A stretch of 42,529 nt of DNA from Bdellovibrionales bacterium (lineage in GTDB: Bacteria > Bdellovibrionota > UBA1018 > CAIMNF01), in NCBI GenBank assembly GCA_947462765.1, contig CANHQK010000015.1, positions 1-42,529 on the forward strand, in the 5' to 3' direction. Below are positions 24,485 to 32,678 of this stretch, one piece after another. The translations under genes and the position numbers were made by a program. The notes under the pieces were generated by a model. The model was not told the origin of the DNA. It ran no database searches and was given only the letters and a program-made list of their open reading frames with translations. The first letter of the stretch is position 1; each line of letters begins with the position of its first letter.

Positions 24485-26443
24485 TCATCTCGAATCGAGC
24501 AAGAGCTTCTGCCCAAGCTTGCTCTTCGGAGCTTCAACCACGCTTCTAAATCGCTTCCCGTTCGCATCTCGTGGCGAGACCGCCTTCGAAAGAGGTTTCC
24601 GTTTGTCGCGCTCATACTCGCGCAAGATCTCCCGGTGTTCCGGTTTGTGCGGCTGGAGGAGCGCCTGCTGGATCTTCCGATCTTTCCATTCCTTGGCCAC
24701 AAAGAGCGGCTTCATGCTCATCGGGTTCAAGCCCGTCCAATACATTGCGGTGGCCAAGGTCATCGGAGTCGGGATGAATGCCTGAACCTGCTGGAGGTTC
24801 CAGCCCTTTTCTTTCAGGTAGTCGTAGACCTTTTCCATCTTTTCGTGGGTCGTCCCAGGAAATCCCGAAATAAAGTAAGGCACCACGTACTGTTCTTTAC
24901 CTGCTTCTTCGGAGACCTCTTTGAAGTAGCTCACGAACTCATCGAAGTTCTTGAGCCCGGGTTTCTTCATCAGGTGCAAAACATCGTCGTCCAGATGCTC
25001 CGGCGCGACCTTCAAATGACCGCCCACGTGGTGGCTGATCAGCTCTCGGAGGTACTCATGCCCCGCCTTCTTGTCAGACAGTGCCAGATCGTAACGAAGC
25101 CCCGAGGCAATGTGGATCTTCCGGATGCCCGGGATCTTGCGGGCCTTACGGAGCATGTCGACCTGCACCGTATGATCGTGTTGGAGCTGCGGGCAGACCT
25201 TCGGGTGCACGCAGGAGAGCTTCCGGCACTTGCTCTGGATCTCGGGGCTCTTGCAGCTGGTGCGGAACATGTTGGCGGTGGGGCCTCCGATGTCGGATAC
25301 AATGCCCTTGAAGCCCGGAACCTTGTTGAGGCCTTCGACTTCTTTCAGTACGCTCTCGGTCGAGCGGCTTTGTACAATACGGCCCTGGTGGAGGGTGATG
25401 GCGCAGAAGGAGCATCCGCCATAGCAGCCACGGACCGAGTTCACCGAGAAGCGGATCATGTCGGCCGCCGGGATGCGGTGCTTGTACATGGGGTGCTGCT
25501 CTTTGGTGAAGGGCATTTCGTAGACCGCATCCATTTGCTCAGTGCTGAGCGGAAGAGCAGGCGGGTTGATCACCACCGCTTTTCCACCATGGTACTGGAT
25601 CAGACGTTTGCCATTGTAAGGAGAGGCCTCGTACTCGATGAAATAGGCCGCCTTCGCGAACTTGCGCTTGTCGTCGCGCACTTCCTCGAAGCTCGGGATG
25701 GTCAGACGCCCCTCGAGTTGGCGAGCGTGGTCTTTGCTCGATAAAAACGCAATCCCGCGCTGGGTCTTGATGTAATCGAGTGCTTTCTGAGTGGCGGGAT
25801 GCGAGGTGGTCAGGGGGGCGCCGATCTCGGCCTCAGCCCCTTTGAAGGCCTCGACCATCATTTCGGTGGTGCGCTCACCCATGCCGAAGACCAGGAAGTC
25901 CGCTTTGAGTTCAGTCAAAATCGAGGGGCGCACCCGGTTCTGCCAGTAATCATAATGAGCGAGTCGACGGAGAGAGGCTTCCACGCCCCCGACCACCACT
26001 GGAGTTTCCGGAAAGGCTTTCCGTGCGAGTTCGGAATAGACAATGGAGGCGTAGTCCGGGCGTTTTCCGCCCACGCCCCCGGGCGAGTACATGTCGTCGG
26101 TGCGTTTCTTCTTGTTGGCGGTGTAATTGTTGATCATCGAATCCACGGTTCCGCTCGAGACTCCGACAAAAAGACGGGGCCGGCCCATGACCAAGAAATC
26201 CTTCTCGTCTTTCCATTTGGGCTGCGACACGATTCCGACCCGGAGTCCGAGCTTTTCCAGCCAGCGTCCGAGGCAAGGGATTCCGAAGGTGGGATGGTCG
26301 ACATAGGCGTCGCCCGAGACCAGGAGAACATCCAGTTCTTTCCAACCCCTCATCTCCATCTCCTCGCGGTTGGTCGGGAGGAATTTCAGGAGGGCCTCTC
26401 TGCGGACCCGCTCGTTCGTGATGGTTTCTTTTTGGATACTCAT
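24485..26443 (-). CDS. ygiQ: YgiQ-family radical SAM protein
   Basis: Uncharacterised radical SAM enzyme with an N-terminal cobalamin-binding-like region (DVLLVSGDAYVDHPTFG ... GRWLEKLGLRVGIVSQP) and a radical SAM core whose cluster ligands are in CYGGCSFCAITLHQGR (C-x3-C-x2-C). Further family segments are SDIGGPTANMF, LKVAPEHLDDDVL, and YFISGFPGTTHEKM. 652 residues, within the usual range. The GAGGTCAT before the ATG gives a reasonable ribosome site. The substrate is unknown for the whole family. It is the downstream partner of the HExxH gene (15 bases apart) in the same direction. Confidence 0.92.
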   Translation of the reverse strand: MSIQKETITNERVRREALLKFLPTNREEMEMRGWKELDVLLVSGDAYVDHPTFGIPCLGRWLEKLGLRVGIVSQPKWKDEKDFLVMGRPRLFVGVSSGTVDSMINNYTANKKKRTDDMYSPGGVGGKRPDYASIVYSELARKAFPETPVVVGGVEASLRRLAHYDYWQNRVRPSILTELKADFLVFGMGERTTEMMVEAFKGAEAEIGAPLTTSHPATQKALDYIKTQRGIAFLSSKDHARQLEGRLTIPSFEEVRDDKRKFAKAAYFIEYEASPYNGKRLIQYHGGKAVVINPPALPLSTEQMDAVYEMPFTKEQHPMYKHRIPAADMIRFSVNSVRGCYGGCSFCAITLHQGRIVQSRSTESVLKEVEGLNKVPGFKGIVSDIGGPTANMFRTSCKSPEIQSKCRKLSCVHPKVCPQLQHDHTVQVDMLRKARKIPGIRKIHIASGLRYDLALSDKKAGHEYLRELISHHVGGHLKVAPEHLDDDVLHLMKKPGLKNFDEFVSYFKEVSEEAGKEQYVVPYFISGFPGTTHEKMEKVYDYLKEKGWNLQQVQAFIPTPMTLATAMYWTGLNPMSMKPLFVAKEWKDRKIQQALLQPHKPEHREILREYERDKRKPLSKAVSPRDANGKRFRSVVEAPKSKLGQKLLLDSR

Positions 26444-26458
26444 GGATATGACCTCGGA

Positions 26459-27289
26459 TCAGTTTCGGGTGTAAGACCGCAGGAAAGTGTCGGTGACCCC
26501 GTCTTGAAGGGCTCTCGCAAAACGGGCGTCCGGACAGAACTGGGGAATAGTCCGAATGTCATTCAAGTAAGCGGACCGCTCGCGGTTCACGTGATCCATC
26601 AGGTTGTGCCCTCCGGTCCTCGACATGCATTCCTCCACCCGGGTCATCTGGGTGGTGTGCTCGAGTTCGTGGCGGACGGTCTGAATCAATACACAAGCGT
26701 GCTGGAAGGCGGACTCCGAGATTCGAATCTCGCGCTTGCCATGATCGGTCACCGCTCCCGCGTTCCCCATGTCCCCCATGATCCGGATCGAGTAACCGTT
26801 GGTCTTGAATCCGTACTCCCTGATCACGGCATTGACTGCCTCGGCTTTTTTACCGACTTTGATGAGCGCATCGATCTTCGACGACTTGGCGGCTTTTTCA
26901 CTCGGGTTCATTTGGGGGATGTAAAGATTCGGCGCGGGGGCGATGTATTCCGAGGCATCGAACAGCGGGTCGAGTGAAACCGCTTCTTTCGTCGCGCGAT
27001 TCAGAATGGAGACCTGCGTTCCGATGTTTTTGAAGTCGCAAGTGATCAACGCTCGATTGAGCTGTAAGCGGTTCAGATCCATCTGTGTGTGGAGACGCCA
27101 GGATCCATCACCGCCAGCCAAGGAGGCGCCGTCTCCTCCGCAGAAATTGTAGTCCAGACAGTTCTTCGCCAGGATGATGTTCCCGATCTCCGTGTCCCGT
27201 GTGGAAAACTGATAGGGAGTTCCGAATGCGACGGAGGGCAGGGTCAGGATGGAGAGAGCGAACGGGATCAGGGTTTTCATGCGGCGCAT
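26459..27289 (-). CDS. Secreted protein with HExxH-like motif (candidate metalloprotease)
   Basis: Cleavable signal peptide (MRRMKTLIPFALSILTLPSVAFG). In the mature part RHELEHTTQMTRVEECM carries HELEH, the pattern of zinc proteases, within a predicted helix. ACVLIQTVRHE precedes it, and DHVNRERSAYLNDI lies about 25 residues downstream and could supply a third ligand or an Asp/Glu. Four cysteines in the N-terminal half (CLDYNFC and ITCDF among them) could form disulfides. 276 residues. No Pfam-like match was recognised, so the activity remains inferred. An in-frame ATG at 27280 is an alternative start. Confidence 0.5.
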   Translation of the reverse strand: MRRMKTLIPFALSILTLPSVAFGTPYQFSTRDTEIGNIILAKNCLDYNFCGGDGASLAGGDGSWRLHTQMDLNRLQLNRALITCDFKNIGTQVSILNRATKEAVSLDPLFDASEYIAPAPNLYIPQMNPSEKAAKSSKIDALIKVGKKAEAVNAVIREYGFKTNGYSIRIMGDMGNAGAVTDHGKREIRISESAFQHACVLIQTVRHELEHTTQMTRVEECMSRTGGHNLMDHVNRERSAYLNDIRTIPQFCPDARFARALQDGVTDTFLRSYTRN

Positions 27290-27304
27290 TAAACCACGAG
27301 TTAA

Positions 27305-27333
27305 ATCAGAATTGAATAAAAAAGACGGATCAA
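27305..27333 (-). promoter_or_regulatory. Candidate promoter of the HExxH gene
   Basis: Minus-strand TTGATC (27333-27328) and TCTGAT (27310-27305) with a 17-base spacer, each matching the consensus at 4 of 6 positions. The AT-rich gap 27290-27384 between divergent genes is where promoters are expected; no equally good plus-strand pair for the Nif3-like gene was found. Confidence 0.35.
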
Positions 27334-27384
27334 TTTGATTTTCTTGAATTTAACGAATTCGATTGCGTCTGATAGAGTGGGGGT

Positions 27385-28524
27385 ATGGCCAAAATCACTG
27401 TTCAAACCCTTCTCAGACAGCTAGAAACCCGAATTCCCGCCTCTTTGGCCGAATCCTGGGATCCAGTAGGCCTGCTGGTCGGAAGCCCGAAGGCGGTCGT
27501 GCGAGGGGTGGTCACGGGAGTGGACCTGACCCACGCTCTTTTGGGCGAGGCGGTTCGCAAGAAGGCGAATGTCATCGTGATCCACCATCCCCCGCTGTTT
27601 CCGAAGGGCAAGGGCCTTTCCCGACTGGTACCGGGGGAGTCAGGCTCGCGTGAACAACTTCTGCTTGAGTGTTATCGGCTTGGAATCGCCGTAATCGTGG
27701 CCCACACCAATTTCGATCGCGGGGCCATCGATGGAATGGTGAAGCTCGCCCAGGCTCTTGGTGCCGAACCCACATCGCGGGTGCTTGAATTCCCGAAGGA
27801 CGGGCGGAGCCTGATGAAGAAACTCATCACGTACATTCCAGTCGATCATTTCGAGCGGGTGCGTGATGCGCTTTATCTGGCCGGTTGCGGGCATCTTGGG
27901 CAATACGATTGCTGCGGATTCGGCGTCGCAGGGGTGGGAAACTTCCGTCCGCTCAAAGGGGCTTCTCCTTTCATCGGAGCGGTGGGTGAGCTCGAGGAAG
28001 TCGAAGAGATCCGCTTGGAAACCCTGGTCGTAGCCGGGATGGAGGCGGTGGCCATCCGGGCACTGAAGGAGGCCCACCCCTACGAGGAGGTGGCCTATGA
28101 CCTCGTGCCGCTTGATCCGGTTCCGGGCATGAAGGGAATGGTCTGGGGCCTCGGGTACGGGTTCGTGGGCAAGCTGGAAAGCCCGGTTCAGTTCTCCGAG
28201 TTCGTCCGCCGGGTCAAACGGGTATTCCAAGTGAAATCCTTTCTGACCAATCAACACACACCGCAGTCCGTCCGGAGTATCGCATTCACTCCCGGCAGTG
28301 GCTCGGCTTTTGTCGGAGCGGTTCAATCTCTCGGGGTCGATGTCTACATCACCGGTGAGGTCGGCTACCATGCTTCACTCGAAGCTGCCCGGAATGGATT
28401 GAGTGTGTTCGAGCTCGGTCACCGTGAGAGCGAACATTACTTTCTGAAAACGATTGAGAGTTGGATGAAGGAGTGGAAACTCCCGGTCTCGATACTGGAC
28501 GAGAGGACTCAGCGGATCATCTGA
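27385..28524 (+). CDS. Nif3-like dinuclear metal centre protein
   Basis: Member of the NIF3/YqfO (DUF34) family, hexameric proteins with a two-metal site and an unsettled function (metal handling or GTP cyclohydrolase-like). Family marks are IVIHHPPLFPKGKGL, VAHTNFDRGAIDG, and GHRESEHYFLKT at the C terminus, which together give the metal ligands. 379 residues means that the extra PII-like domain of the YqfO type is inserted between the halves (about 135-260). GTGGGGG precedes the ATG. The last 16 bases overlap the end of the convergent mnmA gene. Confidence 0.92.
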   Translation: MAKITVQTLLRQLETRIPASLAESWDPVGLLVGSPKAVVRGVVTGVDLTHALLGEAVRKKANVIVIHHPPLFPKGKGLSRLVPGESGSREQLLLECYRLGIAVIVAHTNFDRGAIDGMVKLAQALGAEPTSRVLEFPKDGRSLMKKLITYIPVDHFERVRDALYLAGCGHLGQYDCCGFGVAGVGNFRPLKGASPFIGAVGELEEVEEIRLETLVVAGMEAVAIRALKEAHPYEEVAYDLVPLDPVPGMKGMVWGLGYGFVGKLESPVQFSEFVRRVKRVFQVKSFLTNQHTPQSVRSIAFTPGSGSAFVGAVQSLGVDVYITGEVGYHASLEAARNGLSVFELGHRESEHYFLKTIESWMKEWKLPVSILDERTQRII

Positions 28525-29651
28525 CGGCCGGTTTGCTCCTCGTACAAGCTCGGGCCGATTTTTTGGATGACTCCGCCGCCGAGGCAGACTTCACCCTGGT
28601 AAAACACCACGTACTGTCCGGGTGTCATGGCCCTTTGGGGCTCGGTGAACCGCACCCGGACCGAATCCGCACCGGTGAGTGAGACCCGACAGGCCTGATC
28701 GATTTGCCGGTACCGCGTTTTGGCGGTGCAATCGAAGGTCTCAGTTAAAGGAGTCCCGCCGAACCAGTTGAGTTCCGAGGCTTCGATTTCCCAGGCGTAG
28801 AGTGCGGGGTGCTCCTGTCCTCGGACGACAATCAGTTCATTTTGTTCGCGGTCCTTTCCGCAGACGAACCACGGCTCACCCTCGCCTCCGAGACCGAGAC
28901 CTTTGCGTTGTCCGAGGGTGTAAAAGGCGATGCCATCATGGGTGCCGACCCGGTTTCCATCGAGATCGCGGATGAGGCCGGATTTGGCATGCACATACTG
29001 GTTCAAAAAGGTTTTGAATTTCCGCTCCCCGATAAAACAAATCCCGGTGCTGTCTTTTTTGGTGCTGGTTGCAAGTCCAAGCTTTTTGGCGATTTCTCGA
29101 ACCTCGGGCTTGGGGAGGTGTCCGATGGGGAACAGGACCCGATCGAAGACCTGTCCTGGCACAGCGGTCAAGAAATAAGTCTGGTCCTTGTTCGGGTCGG
29201 ATCCCCGCATTAACTCCTGCTTCGCTCCGTTCGGAGCGCTTGTGGCTCGGGGGCGTACCTGCGCATAGTGCCCGGTGGCCAGGTAATCACACCCGAACTC
29301 GATTGCTTTTTTCAAAAACAGATCGAATTTGATCTCGCGATTGCAGAGCACATCCGGATTCGGGGTGAATCCGGCCTCATACTGGCGGAGAAACTCGGAG
29401 AACACATGATTCCGGTACTCCTCGATGAACTCGATCGAATAGCAGGGTATCCCAAGTTGTGCCGAGACCTTCCTGACATCCTCGTAATCCCGGGTCGCGG
29501 AACATTCGCCCGACTCGTCCGTTTCGTCCCAGTTCTTCATGAAGAGGCCGAGGACCTCATAGCCTTCCTCGAGCAACAGGTGAGCTGCCACAGAAGAGTC
29601 GACTCCTCCGGACATCCCGAGGATCACTTTTTTGCCGGTACCGGACTTCAT
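28509..29651 (-). CDS. mnmA: tRNA-specific 2-thiouridylase
   Basis: Makes 2-thiouridine at U34 of tRNA-Lys, -Glu and -Gln, using sulfur that probably comes from IscS. The PP-loop is LGMSGGVDSSVAA (about residues 12-24); the catalytic cysteines lie in NPDVLCNREIKF and TGICFIGERKF; HDGIAFYTLGQRKGLGL and GQYVVFYQGEVCLGGGVI close the protein. 380 residues is normal. The ribosome site is weak. The 3' end overlaps the Nif3-like gene. No tus-relay genes are seen here. Confidence 0.95.
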   Translation of the reverse strand: MKSGTGKKVILGMSGGVDSSVAAHLLLEEGYEVLGLFMKNWDETDESGECSATRDYEDVRKVSAQLGIPCYSIEFIEEYRNHVFSEFLRQYEAGFTPNPDVLCNREIKFDLFLKKAIEFGCDYLATGHYAQVRPRATSAPNGAKQELMRGSDPNKDQTYFLTAVPGQVFDRVLFPIGHLPKPEVREIAKKLGLATSTKKDSTGICFIGERKFKTFLNQYVHAKSGLIRDLDGNRVGTHDGIAFYTLGQRKGLGLGGEGEPWFVCGKDREQNELIVVRGQEHPALYAWEIEASELNWFGGTPLTETFDCTAKTRYRQIDQACRVSLTGADSVRVRFTEPQRAMTPGQYVVFYQGEVCLGGGVIQKIGPSLYEEQTGRQMIR

Positions 29652-29673
29652 GGTGCGGACTCTAGCACAGAAG

Positions 29674-30420
29674 CTAGTCCTTGAGCCACTTCTTCAGCAT
29701 CTGGATGCGGGTCGCAGACAAGAAGTTTGCGTAATTCACCACGTATTTTCCGCTGGCATCGGTGATGCCGCTTGAATGAACCGCAATCACGGCTCCCCCG
29801 GTGCGGATCGACGCCCCCGACATCCCGGCATAAGTGTCGAGATAGTGTGCGTTGGCATCGACCAAGGGGTTGGTCTTCAGGTAGCCTTTGGCCTCCCAGA
29901 GGGTCCCGGTCTCTTTGTCTCCGGGATAGCCGCTGATGATCAACTCCTGAAAGGGAAGCAAATAGGTGCTGGGGGCTTCGGCAATCGGCAGGGCGGGAAC
30001 GGGAAGGTCTTTGGCAAAATAGATCAGACCCATGTCGTTTTCAGTGATCTGGGATTTGGAATAGCCGGGGTGAACGCGCACGGCCACCCCCTCATGTTTA
30101 CCGTAGCGATTCTTGGAAGTGGCGATCGGGGTGGTCGAGCCCGGATAAAATACGATCTTGCTCGGAATTTTCCCGCCATCGACCAGGCAGTGAGCGGCAG
30201 TCAACACGTGTCGCTTTCCGATCACAGTACCCGAGCAGAGGCTTTCTCCCCCGGCAAAGGTCAAGACCAACTGGCCGACGCTCAAATGAGGCTGCCTCAT
30301 GTTGGCGCGAGTGATGGGATAGCGCTCGTCCGTGCCAATCACCCCTTCGAGGCCGGTCGGCTCGGCATGGGCGAACAGAGGGAGAGAGAGAACTAGGAAC
30401 CGGGCCAGGGACTTCAGCAT
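29674..30420 (-). CDS. Secreted trypsin-like serine protease (S1/V8 type)
   Basis: Signal peptide (cleavage near LFAHA) and then a chymotrypsin-fold protease. The triad is visible: His in VLTAAHCLVDGG, Asp in ENDMGLIYFAKDL, Ser in YAGMSGASI. The serine motif G-x-S-G-A and the few cysteines resemble glutamyl endopeptidase/V8-like secreted enzymes more than digestive trypsins. It may have a short propeptide (TGLEGVIGTDERYPI). 248 residues. AAGGAGG lies a few bases before the ATG, and a good promoter is at 30450-30477. Extracellular or periplasmic; target unknown. Confidence 0.88.
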   Translation of the reverse strand: MLKSLARFLVLSLPLFAHAEPTGLEGVIGTDERYPITRANMRQPHLSVGQLVLTFAGGESLCSGTVIGKRHVLTAAHCLVDGGKIPSKIVFYPGSTTPIATSKNRYGKHEGVAVRVHPGYSKSQITENDMGLIYFAKDLPVPALPIAEAPSTYLLPFQELIISGYPGDKETGTLWEAKGYLKTNPLVDANAHYLDTYAGMSGASIRTGGAVIAVHSSGITDASGKYVVNYANFLSATRIQMLKKWLKD

Positions 30421-30449
30421 GAGCGCCTCCTTAAGAGCTAACGCGGCGC

Positions 30450-30477
30450 ATCATATCCGAGCTGGGTCCATTTGCAA
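30450..30477 (-). promoter_or_regulatory. Sigma70-type promoter of the serine protease gene
   Basis: On the minus strand TTGCAA (30477-30472) and TATGAT (30455-30450) are 16 bases apart. It starts just after the terminator of the upstream gene and would give a leader of about 23 bases that includes AAGGAGG. Confidence 0.6.
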
Positions 30478-30480
30478 AGA

Positions 30481-30519
30481 AAAAAAGAGCCGGCCCCCAT
30501 CGGGGACCGGCTCTTTTTT
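30481..30519 (-). terminator. Intrinsic terminator of the Cys-rich secreted protein gene
   Basis: GAGCCGG (30487-30493) pairs with CCGGCTC (30507-30513), extended inward by CCCC/GGGG with one bulged base, and is flanked by six A and six T. On the minus strand the stem is followed by a run of T, 18 bases after the stop codon at 30538. Because A and T runs flank both sides, it could also stop plus-strand transcription. It is the only strong intrinsic terminator seen in the window. Confidence 0.85.
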
Positions 30520-30537
30520 CATAATTTCAGACATTCG

Positions 30538-31290
30538 TTAAGGAGAAACCAAGGTGCAGGTTGCGGCGCTGACCAGGTTCGCTGCGTAGGACTTCACGCA
30601 GTTCACACCGTTGAGTTGGAAGCCAGCAGGGCAAGTGCGAGCTGCGTTGATGAAGAAGCGTGAACCGTCTTGATCGTCGGTTTTATATTCCCCATTGATA
30701 CCACCCATGGATCCTGCGCCGATTGCGGCCCAGTTCGGAGATCCTGGCATGGAGTTCGGAGGACACGCTTGCTTCACGCACTTTGAGATCTGCGCTTCAA
30801 GCCAGTAGCCATTCGGGCAGCTCAGGGTTGAAGGCACGGTTTCGACACAATTCGGAACCATGGTCATGCTTTGATAATTCAGAGATCCCCCCTGAGGGCA
30901 GTTGTAAACGGCAGCTGTGCGCTGGACCTTACCCATGGTGTGGTCAATCGACCCACTCGGAATGAGTCCGGCTTTAGAAATCGCGTGGACTTTCTGTCCG
31001 CTTGGAACTCCGGCCGAGCATGCCCAACCGCGAAGGGTGTTAGAATTCGCACCGTCCCAATTGTAAGCAGCGCCATACGGAGACGAGGAACACTTTGCCT
31101 TACACTTGTTTTCAGCGGAGTTGGCACCAACACCAATGGTTTCTTCTGAAATTTTACCCCAATCCTTCACAAGGATCCCACCACTGTTGGCCCAATTAGT
31201 GCCCGTCTGGAATTTACAAAAGCAATCCTTTTTTATTGCATGCGCATTCAAAGAAATCATTCCCAACATACAAATGACCAAATACTTCAT
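30538..31290 (-). CDS. Cysteine-rich secreted protein of unknown function
   Basis: No known family recognised. A cleavable signal peptide (MKYLVICMLGMISLNAHA) is followed by a 230-residue mature chain with about 15 cysteines, several in repeats such as NCPQGG, LSCPNGYWLEAQISKCVKQACP and TCPAGFQLNGVNCVKSY. The two CPxGxxLxxxxxxCV modules resemble short disulfide-bonded extracellular repeats. The start is the ATG at 31290 with AAGGAGAG 6 bases upstream, not the GTG/ATG further back at 31314. Codon use looks more AT-rich than that of neighbours. It has its own terminator, so it is probably a single-gene transcript. Confidence 0.55.
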   Translation of the reverse strand: MKYLVICMLGMISLNAHAIKKDCFCKFQTGTNWANSGGILVKDWGKISEETIGVGANSAENKCKAKCSSSPYGAAYNWDGANSNTLRGWACSAGVPSGQKVHAISKAGLIPSGSIDHTMGKVQRTAAVYNCPQGGSLNYQSMTMVPNCVETVPSTLSCPNGYWLEAQISKCVKQACPPNSMPGSPNWAAIGAGSMGGINGEYKTDDQDGSRFFINAARTCPAGFQLNGVNCVKSYAANLVSAATCTLVSP

Positions 31291-31331
31291 TTTTGCTCTC
31301 CTTACGTACTGCATAGCTTTTGAAGCAGTGA

Positions 31332-31351
31332 TTTCAGGCGATGACCTGAAA
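31332..31351. repeat. Perfect inverted repeat upstream of the Cys-rich protein gene
   Basis: TTTCAGG (31332-31338) and CCTGAAA (31345-31351) are separated by 6 bases, 42-61 bases upstream of the start codon at 31290. A site of this size could be an operator or a small leader hairpin. The rest of the gap 31352-31525 shows only a weak pair, CTCCGCT/AGCGGAG (31427-31433 and 31452-31458), and no gene. Confidence 0.45.
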
Positions 31352-31525
31352 ACCCACCTTTGTTTAATATCCTCTTCCTGAGGTTTCTTATATTGTGGGT
31401 GGGTCGATGAATGGATTCAAGCTTTTCTCCGCTTCGGTACTTCATTTATGGAGCGGAGTCATTCATTTTAGTTTCAGTTGAGTGTTGAGTCAGCCGGCTA
31501 CCGTCAAATAAACAGCACGTTTGAT

Positions 31526-32656
31526 CTAAGCGCTTTTGATCACAGGGGGCTCGCCTGGTTTGGTTCGGTCGTAGTGGATGGATCCGGCTTCAACGGCATC
31601 ACACAGCTTCAGGCAGTGCTCCATCATCACCGTGATCTGGACCCGGTCGCCTGCTTTCAATTTTTGAGCATGTTCCATTTGTCCACGGAGTTGCTTCAAG
31701 ATTCCATTCACCCTGAATTCCAGATTCGGTTCATTTTTGATCCGGGCATCCGCAGCCAGACCGCTCGCTTGCTGGACCATCTGGTCTGCTTGTTGAACCA
31801 TGTCCTCGATGCGTCGCTCATGACCAATCTGTGAAGAACGGAGGCGACTCAATATCTCTTCGAGTTCCTTAAGCCATTTCGAGTAGTCCAAGGTCGCGTT
31901 TTGATTTTTTCCCGCCAGGTTTACGGGGGCGGTGGTTTCAATGGTGTCGGCAAAACGCTGAAAAAAGTCGGGTCGTACCCGGATTCCGATCACACCGACA
32001 AAGAAACCGAGAAAGGCGACCACGGCATACCAGATGAACTGGTTTCCGTTGGTAAACACCTCCCGTTTCTTCGGATCTTTGGGTAGAATGCGCTCCCGGA
32101 TATTCTTGAATTCCTCTTCGATCCGACCCCATGAATGGGCAGACGAAGTCGTGTCCCGGAGGCTCTGGGATTTGGTGTGGAGCGGCCTGTAGTCATGGTC
32201 GAGAATGCCCCGTTTGGCGATGGCGCGGGCTTGTGGAAACTGCCGATTCTCTCTCAGTGTCAGGATCTGGGTCACCGTGGCTGCATACTGTTTGAACTCC
32301 GCTTCGGCTCCTGCCTGCTTGGGAATCCCGCTTTTCTCGAGGGTTTCCCACTGGAGTTTGAGATCCTGGTTCAGTTCGGCCGAAAATAGCTCTTTTGGAA
32401 CTTCGTTGACGGGTACGGCCGCTCCGGGTGCCGGGTCGAGAGCCATGGCCCGCCACAGCGTGGTTTGGAATTGATCGAGTTCCTTCCATCCGGCTGGGCC
32501 AGATGCGGTTCCATCTTTTCCTTCTTTGATCGACTTCTCAAGGCTTTCGAAGGCTTGCTCCAGGCTCAAGGGAGGAGTGGTCTCCGAGCAGACCCCGGCC
32601 GGTACGGTCATCACGAGTGCGATCAGCAGTGCGATCCATTCCAGTTTCAGCTTCAT
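31526..32656 (-). CDS. Membrane protein with coiled coil, unknown function
   Basis: Signal peptide at the N terminus (MKLKLEWIALLIALVMTVPAGVCS), about 170 residues predicted to lie outside the cytoplasm, one membrane segment (about 212-232: FIWYAVVAFLGFFVGVIGI), then a cytoplasmic helical part with a likely coiled coil (WLKELEEILSRLRSSQ, IEDMVQQADQMVQQAS). The ATG at 32656 is preferred because AAGGA lies 6 bases ahead; the 19-residue longer form has none. 376 residues. It follows the M48 protease gene by 22 bases, so the two could form a membrane complex similar in layout to HflK/C- or FtsH-type pairs, but this is only positional. Confidence 0.55.
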   Translation of the reverse strand: MKLKLEWIALLIALVMTVPAGVCSETTPPLSLEQAFESLEKSIKEGKDGTASGPAGWKELDQFQTTLWRAMALDPAPGAAVPVNEVPKELFSAELNQDLKLQWETLEKSGIPKQAGAEAEFKQYAATVTQILTLRENRQFPQARAIAKRGILDHDYRPLHTKSQSLRDTTSSAHSWGRIEEEFKNIRERILPKDPKKREVFTNGNQFIWYAVVAFLGFFVGVIGIRVRPDFFQRFADTIETTAPVNLAGKNQNATLDYSKWLKELEEILSRLRSSQIGHERRIEDMVQQADQMVQQASGLAADARIKNEPNLEFRVNGILKQLRGQMEHAQKLKAGDRVQITVMMEHCLKLCDAVEAGSIHYDRTKPGEPPVIKSA

Positions 32657-32678
32657 AGGAAGTCCTTCTCCTGCTTTC

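Noticed and set aside
24635-26977. Two long plus-strand open frames (24635-25744 and 25799-26977) opposite ygiQ and the HExxH gene
   Set aside because: Both are shadows of genes with strong motifs on the other strand. Their translations carry no motif I recognise and cross the gene boundary at 26443-26459 without any feature.
29652-29676. CTAGC-ACAGAA-GCTAG hairpin between the serine protease and mnmA genes
   Set aside because: Five base pairs without a T run and overlapping a stop codon; no support for regulation or termination.
31427-31458. CTCCGCT/AGCGGAG inverted repeat as a terminator of the coiled-coil membrane protein gene
   Set aside because: The loop is 18 bases and no T run follows on the relevant strand.
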